Assembly: GCA_014804265.1 (NCBI GenBank)
Contig: JAAVAC010000056.1
Location: forward strand, 1 to 57,114
Length of the DNA: 57,114 nucleotides
Source of the DNA: Lachnospiraceae bacterium
GTDB taxonomy: Bacteria > Bacillota > Clostridia > Lachnospirales > Lachnospiraceae
Reading direction: 5' to 3'
Below, one piece after another: positions 44,307 through 54,600 of the stretch. Under the pieces are notes generated by a model. It was not told the DNA's origin and searched no databases. It was given only the letters and a program-made list of their open reading frames with translations. Both the position numbers and the translations under genes were made by a program. Numbering within the stretch: the first letter of the stretch is position 1; the number at the start of each line of letters is the position of its first letter.

Positions 44307-44672
44307 TTATTTTCCCTCCAAAATTCTGTACTTACTTTCATCTGCTTCATCAATTTCTACAGTGACAAAATCGCCAATCTTCTCCATAAAGCATTCATTT
44401 TCTTTCTCTTTATAGTACTGAACCTGTACTCCATCCGCTCTTGTTTCCTGACAGACTAACAATTTGGGATTGTGAAAATTATCCAACATAATTACTTCTG
44501 CTTGAATTTTCCTAGTTCTTTCAAAAAGGTTTTCTTCACATTTATCAGTATCATCAGCAATAATTTCGTATAGTTTTTTTCTTACAATATTCCCCCTCTT
44601 TCTTTGTATTGCTAATCGGTATGGCAGCCAATTTGTCCCACTGCGCCATGGCGGCAATCCGCACCCAAGCAT
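44307..44672 (-). pseudogene. Family 2 immunity protein, C-terminal remnant
   Basis: The last 70 residues (IQAEVIMLDNFHNPKLLVCQ; EKIGDFVTVEIDEADESKYR) match the C-terminal domain of the proteins at 43025 and 45003 (AEVILVDN, LICQ, EKIGD, KYEVLNK). The membrane part is missing and the first 25 residues are unrelated, so it is the 3' remnant of a duplicated family 2 gene. Confidence 0.65.
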
Positions 44673-44682
44673 AAAACTATTC

Positions 44683-44817
44683 TTACTTATAACTGCCTAA
44701 GTATATCTCTTTATCCAGGTCTTTCCTACCTCCAAATGGGCTAGTCTCCACATGCTTTTCGTACCTGTCCCTAAATTGTTCATATGATAAATTCGTTTCG
44801 ATAATCGAATAATTCAC
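44683..44817 (-). pseudogene. Family 3 N-terminal remnant (44 residues)
   Basis: A GTG at 44817 behind TTTGGAGGGTGTATT starts a peptide containing IIETNLSYEQFRDRYEKHV and KEIYLGSYK. It matches the first 40 residues of the protein at 46201-46830 (IETTLTYEQFKERFEQHV; RKQIYFLG) and then stops. The ribosome binding site is intact, so a short product may still be made. Confidence 0.6.
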
Positions 44818-44843
44818 AATACACCCTCCAAATATTATATTTT

Positions 44844-45002
44844 CTATTTGTTCATGTACTTTTTTGCATATACTTCTTCAATCATGAGACATTCGTAATG
44901 AACCACTGCCCCGGTTCCTGAAGGTGATGGTGGCTGGTTGTTTTTACATCCTATCAGCCTTCCTATCACCACAGCTTGGCCGACAAATCCCCTAATAAAT
45001 AA
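44844..45002 (-). pseudogene. Unassigned gene remnant in the immunity array
   Basis: A frame without a start codon directly follows the stop of the 45003 gene. It contains GFVGQAVVIGRLIGCKNN and TGAVVHYECLMIEEVYAKKY, then stops. Composition is coding-like. It does not match the three families I can define, so it may come from a fourth. Confidence 0.35.
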
Positions 45003-45998
45003 CTAATTTTCAATTTTATTCAATACTTCATATTTTCTCTCATCTTCTAATGCCACCTTTACTTCCACAAGGTCACCTATCTTTTCTTGAAAATTAATAT
45101 ATTGTATCTTTTGAAATTGTATTATCTCTTGACCATTATTTATTTGGCAAATAAGCTTTTTTGGCTCTTGAACATTGTCTACTAAAATCACTTCTGCCAA
45201 AATAATCTTACTATCTTGACAAAAGTTCTCCTCTTGTTCTTGTTCTTTTTCTTTCATTTTCCTTGCACATAGTATAATAAGAAAAATATAAAAAACTATC
45301 ACTCCCATTACCAAAATTGTAAGTCCCACTTCTCTCTTAATCACCATTGCTACGTACAGAAAAAAGCTATAAGGACCAATTACTAATATACTAAAAAATG
45401 CAATCATTCCCTTTGTAATTTCATTGTCATTTATCTGCATTCTTCCCATACTTTTCCCCCATATATAGTTTCTTATCTTGACCAATTGTGGCAAAAACAA
45501 ATAATGCATTACGGCAGTCAAAATATAGATTTGATACGATTTCCATACACTGTCTGGTTTATCCATTAACCAACAAATCATAGAAATATGGGAAAATACA
45601 TACATAAATATACTAAACTTCAACCCTCCAATTCCTTTTATCGGCTCTTCCGAATAATTCTCACCATACCAATCGTATTTTTCATATCTTACAGCCAATT
45701 TATCATTTTCCTCAACCGCCACTAATACTTTTTTACCTATCTCATCACCCATGCCACGGGAAATTTTAGCCGTATGCTCCTTATTTTGTTCATAATAACT
45801 GATTACGGTATAAAATTCGATTGCACCGGTTCTTGCACGATGAAACACTTTTGATCTTCCAAATCCAACAACTTTTGACATCCTCATTTTACATTTAAAT
45901 AAAGGATGTCTTGCCACTAAAAATTCATCAAAATAACTGAATACAGCAAAATGCATCATTATCATTAAAAATAATATTAACCATAATTCTTTACTCAT
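45003..45998 (-). CDS. Immunity-array membrane protein, family 2
   Basis: A 331-residue close paralogue of the 43025 protein. It has an N-terminal membrane segment, LVARHPLFKCKMRMSKVVGF, a beta-rich domain (FYTVISYYEQNKEHTAKISR; KKVLVAVEENDKLAVRYEK), central membrane helices, and the C-terminal domain (LAEVILVDNVQEPKKLICQI; YEVLNKIEN). The start ATG follows GAAAAGAGGCATAG on the reverse strand. Two intact near-identical members, one distant member and one remnant suggest expansion by tandem duplication. Immunity function is inferred. Confidence 0.65.
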   Translation of the reverse strand: MSKELWLILFLMIMMHFAVFSYFDEFLVARHPLFKCKMRMSKVVGFGRSKVFHRARTGAIEFYTVISYYEQNKEHTAKISRGMGDEIGKKVLVAVEENDKLAVRYEKYDWYGENYSEEPIKGIGGLKFSIFMYVFSHISMICWLMDKPDSVWKSYQIYILTAVMHYLFLPQLVKIRNYIWGKSMGRMQINDNEITKGMIAFFSILVIGPYSFFLYVAMVIKREVGLTILVMGVIVFYIFLIILCARKMKEKEQEQEENFCQDSKIILAEVILVDNVQEPKKLICQINNGQEIIQFQKIQYINFQEKIGDLVEVKVALEDERKYEVLNKIEN

Positions 45999-46041
45999 CT
46001 ATGCCTCTTTTCTTCATAACTATATTTCAGACAGGGAGCTT

Positions 46042-46200
46042 TCAAAATCGCCTGCTCTTTTCCAGATGTCCGTTTCTGGGTTGGACGGTTACTTTCAGGC
46101 CTGCATTTGTTTCTAATTTGATTTCATGAACCATGGCATGGCAAAACTCATAATACGTTGCCTCTCCATTTCCTAATTCCTGAAAAAGTCTTGCATAATA
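46042..46200 (-). pseudogene. Unassigned remnant after the family 3 gene
   Basis: A frame without a start codon begins directly after the stop of the 46201 gene and encodes a soluble sequence (LFQELGNGEATYYEFCHAMV; LETNAGLKVTVQPRNGHLEK), then stops. Codon use is less AT-rich than its neighbours. I do not recognise it; it looks like the 3' end of a lost gene. Confidence 0.35.
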
Positions 46201-46830
46201 TCAATAAAAAAATATTTGGGACAATATAATTATAACAAAAACTATTATACTAAATATAATTTCTAATATTCTTTCTTGAAACATATCTTTTTTGTCCGGA
46301 CGCTTAAAATCATTTTTTACAGGACCATTGTTAATAATATCTTCTAATTCTGCTCTGCAGCATTCCCCCTCCTTTTTGCTCAGTATTCCAAGCACATAAC
46401 CCAAACACGGTAAGACTATTCCACCTATACCCACAATTATGAAAAGTGTTGCTAATGCATTTATGAAAGTTTCATTCTTATATATACTTGGGAAAATTCC
46501 CATTGTAACTCCAAATGCAGCAAGTAAATGAACTATAGAACCAACCGGAATCCACATCATTATCACACCCAACTGATGTACCCAATCAGGCCGATTCATC
46601 TTATATGTAATCGTACATTTTCCCATTTCTTCCACAACTTTACCTGTTATTCCATTACCAGTACAACTTTGGTGTGGCATAAAGCATCTAATTGACATAT
46701 CTCCATCGGAAAGAGTTCCTAAAAAATATATTTGCTTTCGATATTTATACTTATAGCTATTTTCAGGCAGCACATGCTGTTCAAATCTTTCTTTAAATTG
46801 CTCATAGGTTAAAGTTGTTTCTATTTTCAT
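46201..46830 (-). CDS. Immunity-array membrane protein, family 3
   Basis: A 209-residue protein. A soluble N-terminal part starts MKIETTLTYEQFKERFEQHV and includes IYFLGTLSDGDMSIRCFMPH; two or three membrane segments follow (about 90-115, 125-155 and at the C-terminus). The start ATG follows GGAGAGGAAAAAATAA and lies within the end of the gene at 46802. A 44-residue remnant of a second copy lies at 44683. Function is inferred from its place among RHS immunity candidates only. Confidence 0.6.
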   Translation of the reverse strand: MKIETTLTYEQFKERFEQHVLPENSYKYKYRKQIYFLGTLSDGDMSIRCFMPHQSCTGNGITGKVVEEMGKCTITYKMNRPDWVHQLGVIMMWIPVGSIVHLLAAFGVTMGIFPSIYKNETFINALATLFIIVGIGGIVLPCLGYVLGILSKKEGECCRAELEDIINNGPVKNDFKRPDKKDMFQERILEIIFSIIVFVIIILSQIFFY

Positions 46831-47107
46831 TTATTTTTTCCTCTCCAATCAATTGTGTTTTTTCATAATACACTTCCTCCCAAACACTGCTTAATCGTTC
46901 CAATAGCTCACCTTGTATTTTATTTTTACTGTTGCAATAATAATAATCTCCGTCCTTATAAAATAGGATGGCAACATATATCATGGAAGGCTCCAATGCA
47001 GGTCCTGATTGCTCTTTTGCATAAAAATCCGCATTTATATAATATTGGGGAGACATGTTTACAAAGTCCTGTGTATCGTAATCACATTTTCCATATTCCT
47101 TTTCCAA
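46802..47107 (-). CDS. Hypothetical soluble protein in the immunity array
   Basis: A frame of 101 residues with a possible TTG start at 47107 but no good ribosome binding site. It may be the surviving 3' end of a longer gene. It is soluble and acidic (YYINADFYAKEQSGPALEPS; LLERLSSVWEEVYYEKTQL). Its last 29 bases overlap the start of the family 3 gene, which implies co-translation. The first part overlaps, in another frame, the displaced RHS tip remnant. No family recognised. Confidence 0.45.
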   Translation of the reverse strand: MEKEYGKCDYDTQDFVNMSPQYYINADFYAKEQSGPALEPSMIYVAILFYKDGDYYYCNSKNKIQGELLERLSSVWEEVYYEKTQLIGEEKINENRNNFNL

Positions 47108-47330
47108 GTCTTAATATTCTTATAAATAGATTTTAATAACCAGTTTGTGGCTTTTATTGTAGCTTCTTTTTGCGTATGATCAGTTTTTGACATATATAAT
47201 GCAGGGCTAATCTTGTCTATAGCCGCTCCTTCTAAACTAGAAATAACATTTCCAATTATTCCATAAAGCCCTCAAGCCACTGCTCCTCAGAACAACATTT
47301 AATGCCATAAAGACTTTCTTAACCTGATAT
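47059..47330 (-). pseudogene. Displaced RHS C-terminal tip remnant
   Basis: Pieces in different reverse-strand frames match the tip of the RHS protein at 48664. One frame has KKVFMALNV, matching GKVSMALNI. A second has EEQWLEGFME, matching NEQWYEAFWG. A third (47271-47059) has KTDHTQKEATIKATNWLLK followed by SIY, matching KYDHEVHSKALVESAKWFLN followed by YIY. The order of the three matches is the same as in the intact tip, so this is a frameshifted copy of a related toxin tip without its RHS shell. It is joined to the start of a decayed family 1 gene. Confidence 0.6.
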
Positions 47331-47456
47331 ATACCATATCCGCATACGGCATTCATTAGAATGGCTGCAAATAATACATATTGTAAAACCTTACTTTCTA
47401 ACAATGCTATTTCTCGATAATAATCAGATGCCTTATTATACATTTTCTAAAAACAT
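47237..47456 (-). pseudogene. Family 1 immunity remnant fused to RHS tip sequence
   Basis: The sequence YNKASDYYREIALLESKVLQ matches the N-terminus of the family 1 proteins. The original ATG (47456) reads MFLEN and then hits a stop, because about ten bases are missing compared with the paralogue at 47466. After about 40 residues the family 1 match ends and sequence homologous to the RHS tip begins (KKVFMALNV). So the gene is broken at both ends. Confidence 0.6.
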
Positions 47457-47465
47457 AATTTTCCC

Positions 47466-47954
47466 TTAAAACCATCCCACCCAAACAATATACTCCATTA
47501 ATAATATAAACAAAAAAATCTTATTAACTGTCATATTTGCATAATGGTGTTTCATTTGCGCAAATCCTAATCTTGTCCCATCCTCACATATGTAATAGCT
47601 ATAAATTAGTAACGCATCATAAAAACCTGATATCGCTGCCCTGCTTTGCTTATGGTCTATCGTAGTTTTCAATACAATTCCACTTCTTACCATCTTGTTA
47701 AATTTGCGTTCATCGTTTCTTTCTAAAACTATGCAAACGAGCTCACATCCTATAGGAATTAAACGATACAGTATGGAAAGCTTGTCAGCATTCGCCTGAC
47801 CTGTTTTTATTGCAATTATAATCCCAGCCATAATCGCCATATTCCCAAGAATCAAAACAAATGCTGTACGCTTAACTGCCCCGCTTTCCAACAGTGATAT
47901 TTTATGATAAAATTCACTTGCCTTATTTTCTATTTTTTCTTCCTCTAAAAACAT
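47466..47954 (-). CDS. Immunity-array membrane protein, family 1 (short form)
   Basis: A 162-residue protein starting MFLEEEKIENKASEFYHKIS. It has two membrane segments (about 30-50 and 60-80), the family motif RKFNKMVRSGIVLKTTI, SYYICEDGTRL, and a third membrane segment at the C-terminus. It lacks the domain of about 50 residues between the last two parts that the 223-residue paralogue has (YINVLVNP region). An in-frame ATG at 47975 would add seven residues; neither start has a strong binding site. It is directly downstream of the RHS-overlapping copy, so it is probably co-transcribed. Confidence 0.65.
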   Translation of the reverse strand: MFLEEEKIENKASEFYHKISLLESGAVKRTAFVLILGNMAIMAGIIIAIKTGQANADKLSILYRLIPIGCELVCIVLERNDERKFNKMVRSGIVLKTTIDHKQSRAAISGFYDALLIYSYYICEDGTRLGFAQMKHHYANMTVNKIFLFILLMEYIVWVGWF

Positions 47955-48001
47955 ATCGTGCTCTCTCATATCCATTTGTATTTATATTTCTTATAAAATC
48001 C

Positions 48002-48673
48002 TCAGATAAAAAAACAAAATATCCAGATAACATATTCCACTGATAATACCAATGATAGTATCTTGGTTAGATTTGAATTCCCATATGTCGCCTTCTCCTT
48101 ATTTTCTGGTAACATTCCTATTTCGTCCATCATAATGAAATATTCGTTATATTTTGAAGGATTTACCAAAACATTGATGTACTTTTCTTTCTTCAAGATT
48201 TCTTCAAGAGAGCCCGGAAGCAAAGTCTCTGAAATCCTATTAATATTCAAGCTTTTTACCTGATAAAATACCAAACGCGTTTCATCTTCACAGATATAAT
48301 AACTTTGAATTCGTAAAGACCTAGTTCTTGCAGGCCAAATCTCACCACTTACATTTTTGTCTATGGTTGTGTTTAAAAGAATTCCATTTTGTACTAGTCT
48401 ATTAAATTTACGCTCGTCCCCCCTTAATAAACAGAATAAAATAAATGCTATTGCCAATTCGCATACAATTGCAATCAATTTAAAACCCAGATGTGTCATA
48501 TCCATTAATTCAAAACGATGTTCCTCCATCGTAGAAGACATAATGAACATAAATAATAGATTATTTAAAATGATTGCAATTAATACTCCTTGAAAAATTC
48601 TGCTTTGCATGAAAGATATTTTTTTATAAAATTTACTTGCCCTATTTTCTATTTTTTCTTTTTCTAAAAGCAT
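48002..48673 (-). CDS. Cognate RHS immunity protein, family 1
   Basis: A 223-residue membrane protein: N-terminal MLLEKEKIENRASKFYKKIS, two membrane segments (about 28-47 and 65-88), the family motif RKFNRLVQNGILLNTTI, SYYICEDETRLVF, a soluble part with KKEKYINVLVNPSKYNEYF, and a C-terminal membrane segment. Its ATG lies ten bases before the end of the RHS gene's stop codon, so the two genes are translationally coupled, the usual layout of polymorphic toxin and immunity pairs. At least three paralogues or remnants lie downstream. I know of no named family for it. A membrane location for the antidote suggests that the toxin acts in or on the membrane (inference). Confidence 0.72.
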   Translation of the reverse strand: MLLEKEKIENRASKFYKKISFMQSRIFQGVLIAIILNNLLFMFIMSSTMEEHRFELMDMTHLGFKLIAIVCELAIAFILFCLLRGDERKFNRLVQNGILLNTTIDKNVSGEIWPARTRSLRIQSYYICEDETRLVFYQVKSLNINRISETLLPGSLEEILKKEKYINVLVNPSKYNEYFIMMDEIGMLPENKEKATYGNSNLTKILSLVLSVEYVIWIFCFFI

Positions 48674-51600
48674 ATAGCATCAACCATTCCTCTAATTCCA
48701 TCATAAATATAATTTAAAAACCATTTTGCAGACTCAACTAGTGCTTTACTATGTACTTCATGATCATATTTCACTGCCTTTGAATTCCCTATAGGATCCC
48801 TTTGATTAATTATTACACTGCCTAAAGAAGATACTGCTCCCCAAAAGGCTTCATACCACTGCTCATTATAATCTCCTGCCATACACATCTCTGTAGCGTA
48901 TAAGAGCGCATCAGCTATATTTAATGCCATAGAAACTTTTCCTAATACATCAATTAAAGCAAGTGAAATTTCTGCAGTCTCAGGCAAAATAAGTGCAGTT
49001 ACTATTAACAAGCCCACGCTAATCGAAATATACTCATTGATTTCACTGATAAGATCATGAATTTCATCAATGCTTTCTCGCATTAATCCAAATGGATCCA
49101 AATAACTAACTGGATTTCCCTCTACATACGAATATCGGTTCAGGCTCTGGCTCTCTGCTATGTTCCCAGTCACTACATCCTGATTGATGAACCGCTTGAT
49201 GGACACATTATAGTACCTTGCCCGCATATAATACAGCCCATTGTCATCCGAAGCAACTCCATACTGCCCATTGAACAAGAACATGACCTGTCCATAGCTT
49301 CCTTTCGTCAGCTCTCCGTATGGATTGTATGTATAAGAGTATTTCACCGCTCCCTTTTCATCCGTCACTGCATTGGTACTTCCTACATTATTGAAATGAT
49401 ATGTCAGGTAGCCTTCCTTTTCATTCTCCTGCGCTGTTAGCCCATTGCCGTAGTAGAAGTAGGTTGCCTGAAGCGCTTCATTGCCTGTTGTGCCTTCTAT
49501 GCCACTTCCTGTAACTGCATTTCCCATCTTCTTCTCAACAGCCATCAACACCCTGCTGAGTTCTTCCACAGAATCCACTACATATTCTGTCCTTATTTCT
49601 TCTTTCGTTCCTGCATTCTTTATGACTGCTGTCCTGTTGTCCTCCGCATCATACTCATATTTCGTATTTCCCGCCTGCACCAGCCGGTTGCGGCAGTCAT
49701 AGGTGAAGTTGGTCATCGCTCCGTTAAGAGGTCCATACACCATATTTCCCTCTTTATCGTACTTCACTTCTTTCCCATTGTATTTAATCAGTCGGTTGGT
49801 CTTGTCATACTCCATGCTGGTATCGGAGATGTCACTGCTGTTCTGCAGCTCTCCCACCTGTCCAGACTTCACTGCCGTGATGTTACCGCTTACGTCATAG
49901 GAATATTCCTGGCTGTTGATGGTCTGGTTTCCTTTTTTGTCAAGGATTGTTAAAAGCTGACCTGCTTCATCATAAGTCCTTGTCTCCACCGTGTCGTTTG
50001 GACGTGTGGTCTTTACCAGCCTTGAGTTCTTGTCATACTCATAGGTGGTGGTCCTGCCTTCCCAATCTGTTGCTGTTTTTATGTTCCCATTTTTATCATA
50101 TGTATATATAACCTGCTTCCCATTCGGATAGGTAATGGCTGTCAGGTTCCCAAACTCATCATACCCATAGCGGATGGTATTCCCCCTTGTGTCTTTATAG
50201 GAAGTCACCCTGTTCAGGGCATCATATTCCCTTGTGATGGTTCCGTTTGAATCTGTTACGGTCAGCAGGTTCCCGTTTTTGTCATAGGTATAGCTGATAG
50301 TGCCCAGCTGGTCTTTCAGGCTTGTGACCCTGCCCGCTCTGTCATAGGTATATTCCGTCACCTGTCCATTGGAATTGGTCTTCTTTACCACCTGTCCATT
50401 GGCATTGTATTCATAGGCATGCTTGTATTCGCTTCCTATGCTCTCTCCGGTGATCCGGTTGTTAAGGTCGTAAGTATATTTTGTTACGCCGCCGTTTGGA
50501 TTGGTGAAACTCTCCACGTTCCCCATGGCATCATATTCCGCTGTCACCCTGCCTCCAAGGGCATCCGTGGAGGAGCTTAGGAGCTGCCCTCCCACATAGG
50601 TATAGGTGGTGGCGCTGCCTGTTGCCTTGTTCAGCATGCTTACCATGTTTCCCAGGGAATCATAGGTCATCGCAGTTTCATTTCCCTTGGCATCCTTGAT
50701 GGCAGTCTGGTTATAGACTTTGTCATAGCTGTAGCTTTCCACTGCCGTTCCATAGGCATCATAAATTGCCTTCAGGTTTCCGACCTTGTCATAGTCCATC
50801 CGGTAAGAATTCCCTTCCCCGTCTGTGATAAGGGTCACGTTCCCGAGGTGGTCATAGGCATAGGTAAGGATGATGTCGTCATGTCCGTTTTCGCCTTTCC
50901 GGATGACCTTTACGATTTCATTGTTGCCGTTGTATTCATATTCCGTCACATGGTTTAACGCATCCGTCATGCGGACACAGTTGCCCATTCTGTCGTATTC
51001 ATACCGGGTAGTATTGCCTCTGGCATCCGTAGTAGAGACTGCCTGACGATACTGATTGTAGGCAACCGTAACCGTTTCTCCCTCCGGATTGGTGACGGTA
51101 GCCGCATTCCCTGCTTCATCATAGCCATAGGATGTGGTGTTGCCCATCTTGTCTGTGATCCCTGTTACCCTTCCTGCACTGTCATAGGTATAGGTAATGG
51201 TATTCCCCATGGCATCCGTCTCACTTTTCAAAAGCCCGTTGTCGTAATAACGATACGTGATTGTTCCACCGTTTGCAAATGCCGTGCCTGTCAGCTGGCT
51301 TCCGCTGTTGAAGCTTTGTACCATAGTGGATTTCAGGGCATCCTTTAAGGTCAGCAGGTTCCCGGCTGTGTCATAAGCCGCCTCTATGGTTGTCATGCCG
51401 TCCGGATAGGTAATCTTAGTGATATTGCCGTCCACATCCCGGTCATAGGTGATGGTGCTGCCGTCTGCCCGGATTTCCTTTATAAGGCGGTCGTTTTTGT
51501 CATACTGATAGGTGGTGCTGTTGCCATTGGCATCCGTCTTTTTGGTTTGGTTCCCATAGGCATCATAGGCATAGGAAGTCACTGCTTTGCTTCCATCCGC

Positions 51601-54600
51601 AAGGGTGACGGTCTCCTTTAACACTTTTCCGTTTGGTGCGATTTCATAATCCGTAACGGTTCCTTTCCCGTTAATATATTGTACTACATTACCTATGGAG
51701 TCGTAAAGGTATTTGCTTACATTTCCGTTTGAATCTATTATCTGGGTAAGCATTCCTCCTGAATACTGATAGGAAGTCTCTCCAAGGCCTTCCACAACTT
51801 CTTTTGTGACCTGTCCCTGTTCGTTATATTCGTAACGAACTACCGCTCCGTTTCCTGAAGTGATGGAAGCAGTCTGGTTGTTCCCGCCGTAGGCATAGGT
51901 CAGGCTGGTGCCGTCATTACAGGTCTGGGACAGGAGCTGATTGCACTCGTTATAGGTATAGGTGGTAGTCCTTCCACTGGTTTCCACCAGCTTGGTAATA
52001 TTTCCATTTTCATCATAAGCATAATCTTCTCCTGTTCCGTCTGCATTCCGATAGGACACCATATCTCCCTTTTCGTTATAGGCATAGGTAAAGATTCCCC
52101 CGATTCCATCCTGATAACGCAGTCCCTTTCCAAGGCTGTCTGCGGTGATGGTTTTTACGGCACCGTTCATATCGTTCATAGTGATTACCGTATTGCCGTT
52201 TTCCTCATTATCCTCATAATGGAGTGTGACAGGTTTTGTTGCAGCTTCACCGTCATCCTGAGTGAGCACCCTTCCTTTCTCGTCATAAGTGTTTTGAACG
52301 AACAAAGTATGGTCAGTATCCCTTCCTTCTACAATCCGATGCCCCTCATCATAGCTATAATAATTACTCGTACCTCCTTTACTTGTTACCGAGCTTAGAT
52401 TGTTATTTGCATCATAAGCAAAGGTAACCTGATTCCCTCCGTTATCCCTAAGGCTTACAATGTTACCGTCCTGATTCATGACTGCCGTAATTGATTTTTC
52501 CGTATAGGGCTCTGAAATCACAAGCTGCCCCTCTGGATGGGAGATGTTCAGTACCTGCCCCTTTTCATTCACTCTCTTTATGAGCTGACCCTTTTCGTCA
52601 TAATGATATTCTGTCATATCAGGAGTTCGGAAAATATAGACTCCATCCGTTTTTTCCACAGAATACCCTTTCATATTTTCGCTGATCGGAACATAGCTGC
52701 AGGGCTTGTCCACTTTATCCGCAGGTATATCTGCCTTATCTCCAGTCTGTTCTTTATTTCCCGGTTCTTCCGGCGATACTGCATTTCTTGGCAGCAAATC
52801 TTCCGGCATACTATTCTCTGAAATTGCATTTCCTGATACCGAATTTCCTGATATGGTGCTCCTTGTGATTCCTCCTTTCCCATCGATATTTTCCGGCTCC
52901 ATATCGCCTAACCAGATTTCTCCGTCCCGATAAGTACCTTCCACTTTATTGTTCATCAAATCTTCATTTACAAAAAGCAGGGAATCGTAAGGAGTAAGCC
53001 ATACTTTTAACAAGCCGTTCTGATCTTCTATTTTTGATTCATAGTTATGGTGCCAGCCATATCCAAGGTCTCCCTCCATATTTGTTTCCAGGGAATTATA
53101 AGCCAGTTGGAACCGGATGTCATTGACTCCAGATGCTGCCATGACACACTGCTTTGATTCAAAGGCACCTGTCATCACATTAATCGGATCTCTTTCCGTG
53201 CTTGTTCCTGTGGGGGTAGTAGGCTTTCCGGTGGAAGGTGTATGTTTCTTATTGTCAGGGTTCTTTTTGTTTCCGCCACTAGTGTTTCCACCCGACTCTT
53301 CCCCTGTCTCTTCATCTGTATCATCTTCTACAGGCAGGGTTATACTTATATTTGCTTTTGTCATATGTCCCTGAATAGGCATAACTGTAACTTTCATATC
53401 CGCATTGGAATCGCTCAGTTTTTTTACAACTGCATTTGAAAGTTTATAATATACCCTTGCCGGGTCGCCTCCTCCCGGAAAGTATTCACAATAAGTGCCA
53501 TAAATGCTCTGTCCCGCACCTAATGACTCTACCGTAACAGAGTCTCCTTCGCAAAGTATCGGTATATGGGCTCCCTCTGTAGAAGCCGTATAGTATTTAA
53601 TTCCAGTGCTGTTTCGCACAGACTGGGTTAATTCTCCATTTACATAGGTATCCACTACCTGAACAAAATCAGTTGTGCGATATGCCCCGAATTTTGCAGT
53701 CACGTAATAAACCGGCTCTTTTGACTCATTTTTTAATTGGTATTGAAAATAATACTTTTCACCAATATATGCTGTAGTTTCCGGATAAATATAGAGGTGC
53801 AGTCCATCCCCGCTGTCTGCGCCGAATTTTATTGTATTTTCAATTTTTGCGGTAATTTCTTTCTCAAAGGGCTGCAGCCTTCCCTTAAAATCAGCCGACA
53901 CCTGATATTCCCCTGTTTCGTCTGCTTTTACAATCCAGGAAGCGGTTGCACTGGATTGTCCTTCAATGATTCCCATTGCCTGAGAAAGATTTTGTGCCTC
54001 CATCAGTTTTGCAAGGGATATTCCCTTTGGCAGATTTAGTATAACATTGCTGTCTTCTATCACATATTTCTCATCTGCATAGTTCTGTATAGTAACAGTG
54101 ACTATGTACATATCCTTAAGCCATTTTACAGAAGCCGGAGCTGTTGTACAATAAGCAACTACCGGTTTTTCACCTGCATATACCACTTTTGCAGAGGTAG
54201 AAATCTCACTGTCATCTTTATTTCCTCCTCCGCTGTTTCCACCGGATCCTGTTACAAATCCAATTCCATTTCCAATGCTGGTTTTTTTTGTAGAGCCCCT
54301 AAACTGGAACTCAAAACCCGGAACCGCATTACTTTCAAATGATGTCTGTACCTTATAAGAATATTCAAAGAAATTTTCCTCATCTGTCACATCAATACTA
54401 TATTTTTTGATATCCTCTATGGATAACTTCTCTGCAGTAATCTCACCGCCCACCATACTTCCTTCCTGAAGGATTATTGTAGTGGATAAGTCCTCGTATA
54501 CACTGATTTTAAAATTCTTTTCCGCAATCAGATATCCGGACACAAAAACCGCTGCTGCATGCTCACCTGCGGTTCCGGAAATAATTACCTTTCCTTCACC

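Noticed and set aside
41787-45998. Transporter operon
   Set aside because: The proteins are polytopic, but they show no transport-family motif or ATPase partner, and their paralogy and position behind an RHS gene fit immunity proteins better.
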